Origin: Nitrospira sp.
Lineage (GTDB): Bacteria > Nitrospirota > Nitrospiria > Nitrospirales > Nitrospiraceae
Reading direction: 5' to 3'
Assembly (NCBI GenBank): GCA_024998705.1
Contig: JACOEF010000286.1
Location: 1-6,455, forward strand
Length of the DNA stretch: 6,455 nucleotides
Shown: positions 6,324 through 6,455 of the stretch, one piece after another
How the letters are laid out: every line of letters begins with the position of its first letter
Numbering within the stretch: the first letter of the stretch is position 1
The notes under the pieces: model-generated
What the model was told of the DNA's origin: nothing
Seen by the model: only the letters and a program-made list of their open reading frames with translations
Database searches by the model: none
Made by a program: the position numbers and the translations under genes

Positions 6324-6455
6324 CTTCCGAACTTTCCTGGGAGCTGGCTGGTAACTGTTGGTTTACTGATCGTTGTTGTTGCGCTGTCAATACGCTTCGA
6401 GCAGTCGGTGTCGATGATCTATCTCGCCTTTGCATTGTTGGTATTTGGCTTGTCG
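6324..6455 (+). pseudogene. Continuation of the acyltransferase-3 reading frame after the TAG, cut by the window edge
   Basis: Reading in the same frame after the TAG gives 44 codons without another stop, running off the window. It begins LPNFPGSWLVTVG, continues with LLIVVVALSIRFEQ and ends near MIYLAFALLVFGLS. Two hydrophobic stretches separated by a short polar link fit the later membrane segments of this family. No ribosome site or start fitting a separate gene is seen at its beginning. The simplest reading is one gene with a nonsense codon; the downstream end is not visible, so further damage cannot be judged. Confidence 0.6.

Overview
The window looks like part of a surface-polysaccharide (O-antigen, capsule or exopolysaccharide) gene cluster from a Gram-negative bacterium of moderate-to-high GC. 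All seven supported genes lie on the + strand, with short gaps or overlaps through most of the block, so they probably form one operon. The gene style and composition would suit an environmental lineage such as Nitrospirota, but nothing here fixes the taxon: there is no rRNA or marker gene, so this is only an impression.

Layout. At 23-808 is a CpsD/CapB/Wzc-type P-loop protein (BY-kinase family), the usual regulator of polysaccharide polymerisation and export. It has an unusual Walker B residue and few C-terminal tyrosines. A 95-base gap follows. At 904-1539 is a left-handed beta-helix sugar N-acetyltransferase. It overlaps by 8 bases a DegT/DnrJ/EryC1/StrS sugar aminotransferase at 1532-2725. 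Together these two would put an amino group on a nucleotide sugar and then N-acetylate it. At 2756-3208 is a small, unrecognised, probably exported protein. At 3213-4160 is a FkbM-family methyltransferase, joined by an ATGA overlap to a Wzx-type flippase at 4157-5533. After a 130-base or longer gap comes an OafA-like membrane acyltransferase (acyltransferase-3 family) at about 5682. Its reading frame is cut by an in-frame TAG at 6321-6323 and then stays open in the same frame to the window edge.

How the genes fit together (inference). The aminotransferase and acetyltransferase make an N-acetylated amino sugar. FkbM may O-methylate the glycan or a precursor. Wzx moves the lipid-linked repeat unit across the inner membrane, the membrane acyltransferase would O-acylate the glycan, and the BY-kinase-like protein would tune chain assembly. 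No glycosyltransferase, Wzy polymerase, Wzz/GumC partner or nucleotide-sugar dehydratase lies in the window, so those must be encoded outside it.

The points most worth a second look are the in-frame amber codon in the acyltransferase, the Asp-to-Asn change in Walker B of the kinase-like protein, the unknown exported protein, and two places where an ATG mini-ORF ends exactly on the GTG that probably starts the next gene. No tRNA, rRNA, CRISPR array, insertion sequence, convincing promoter or convincing terminator was seen.
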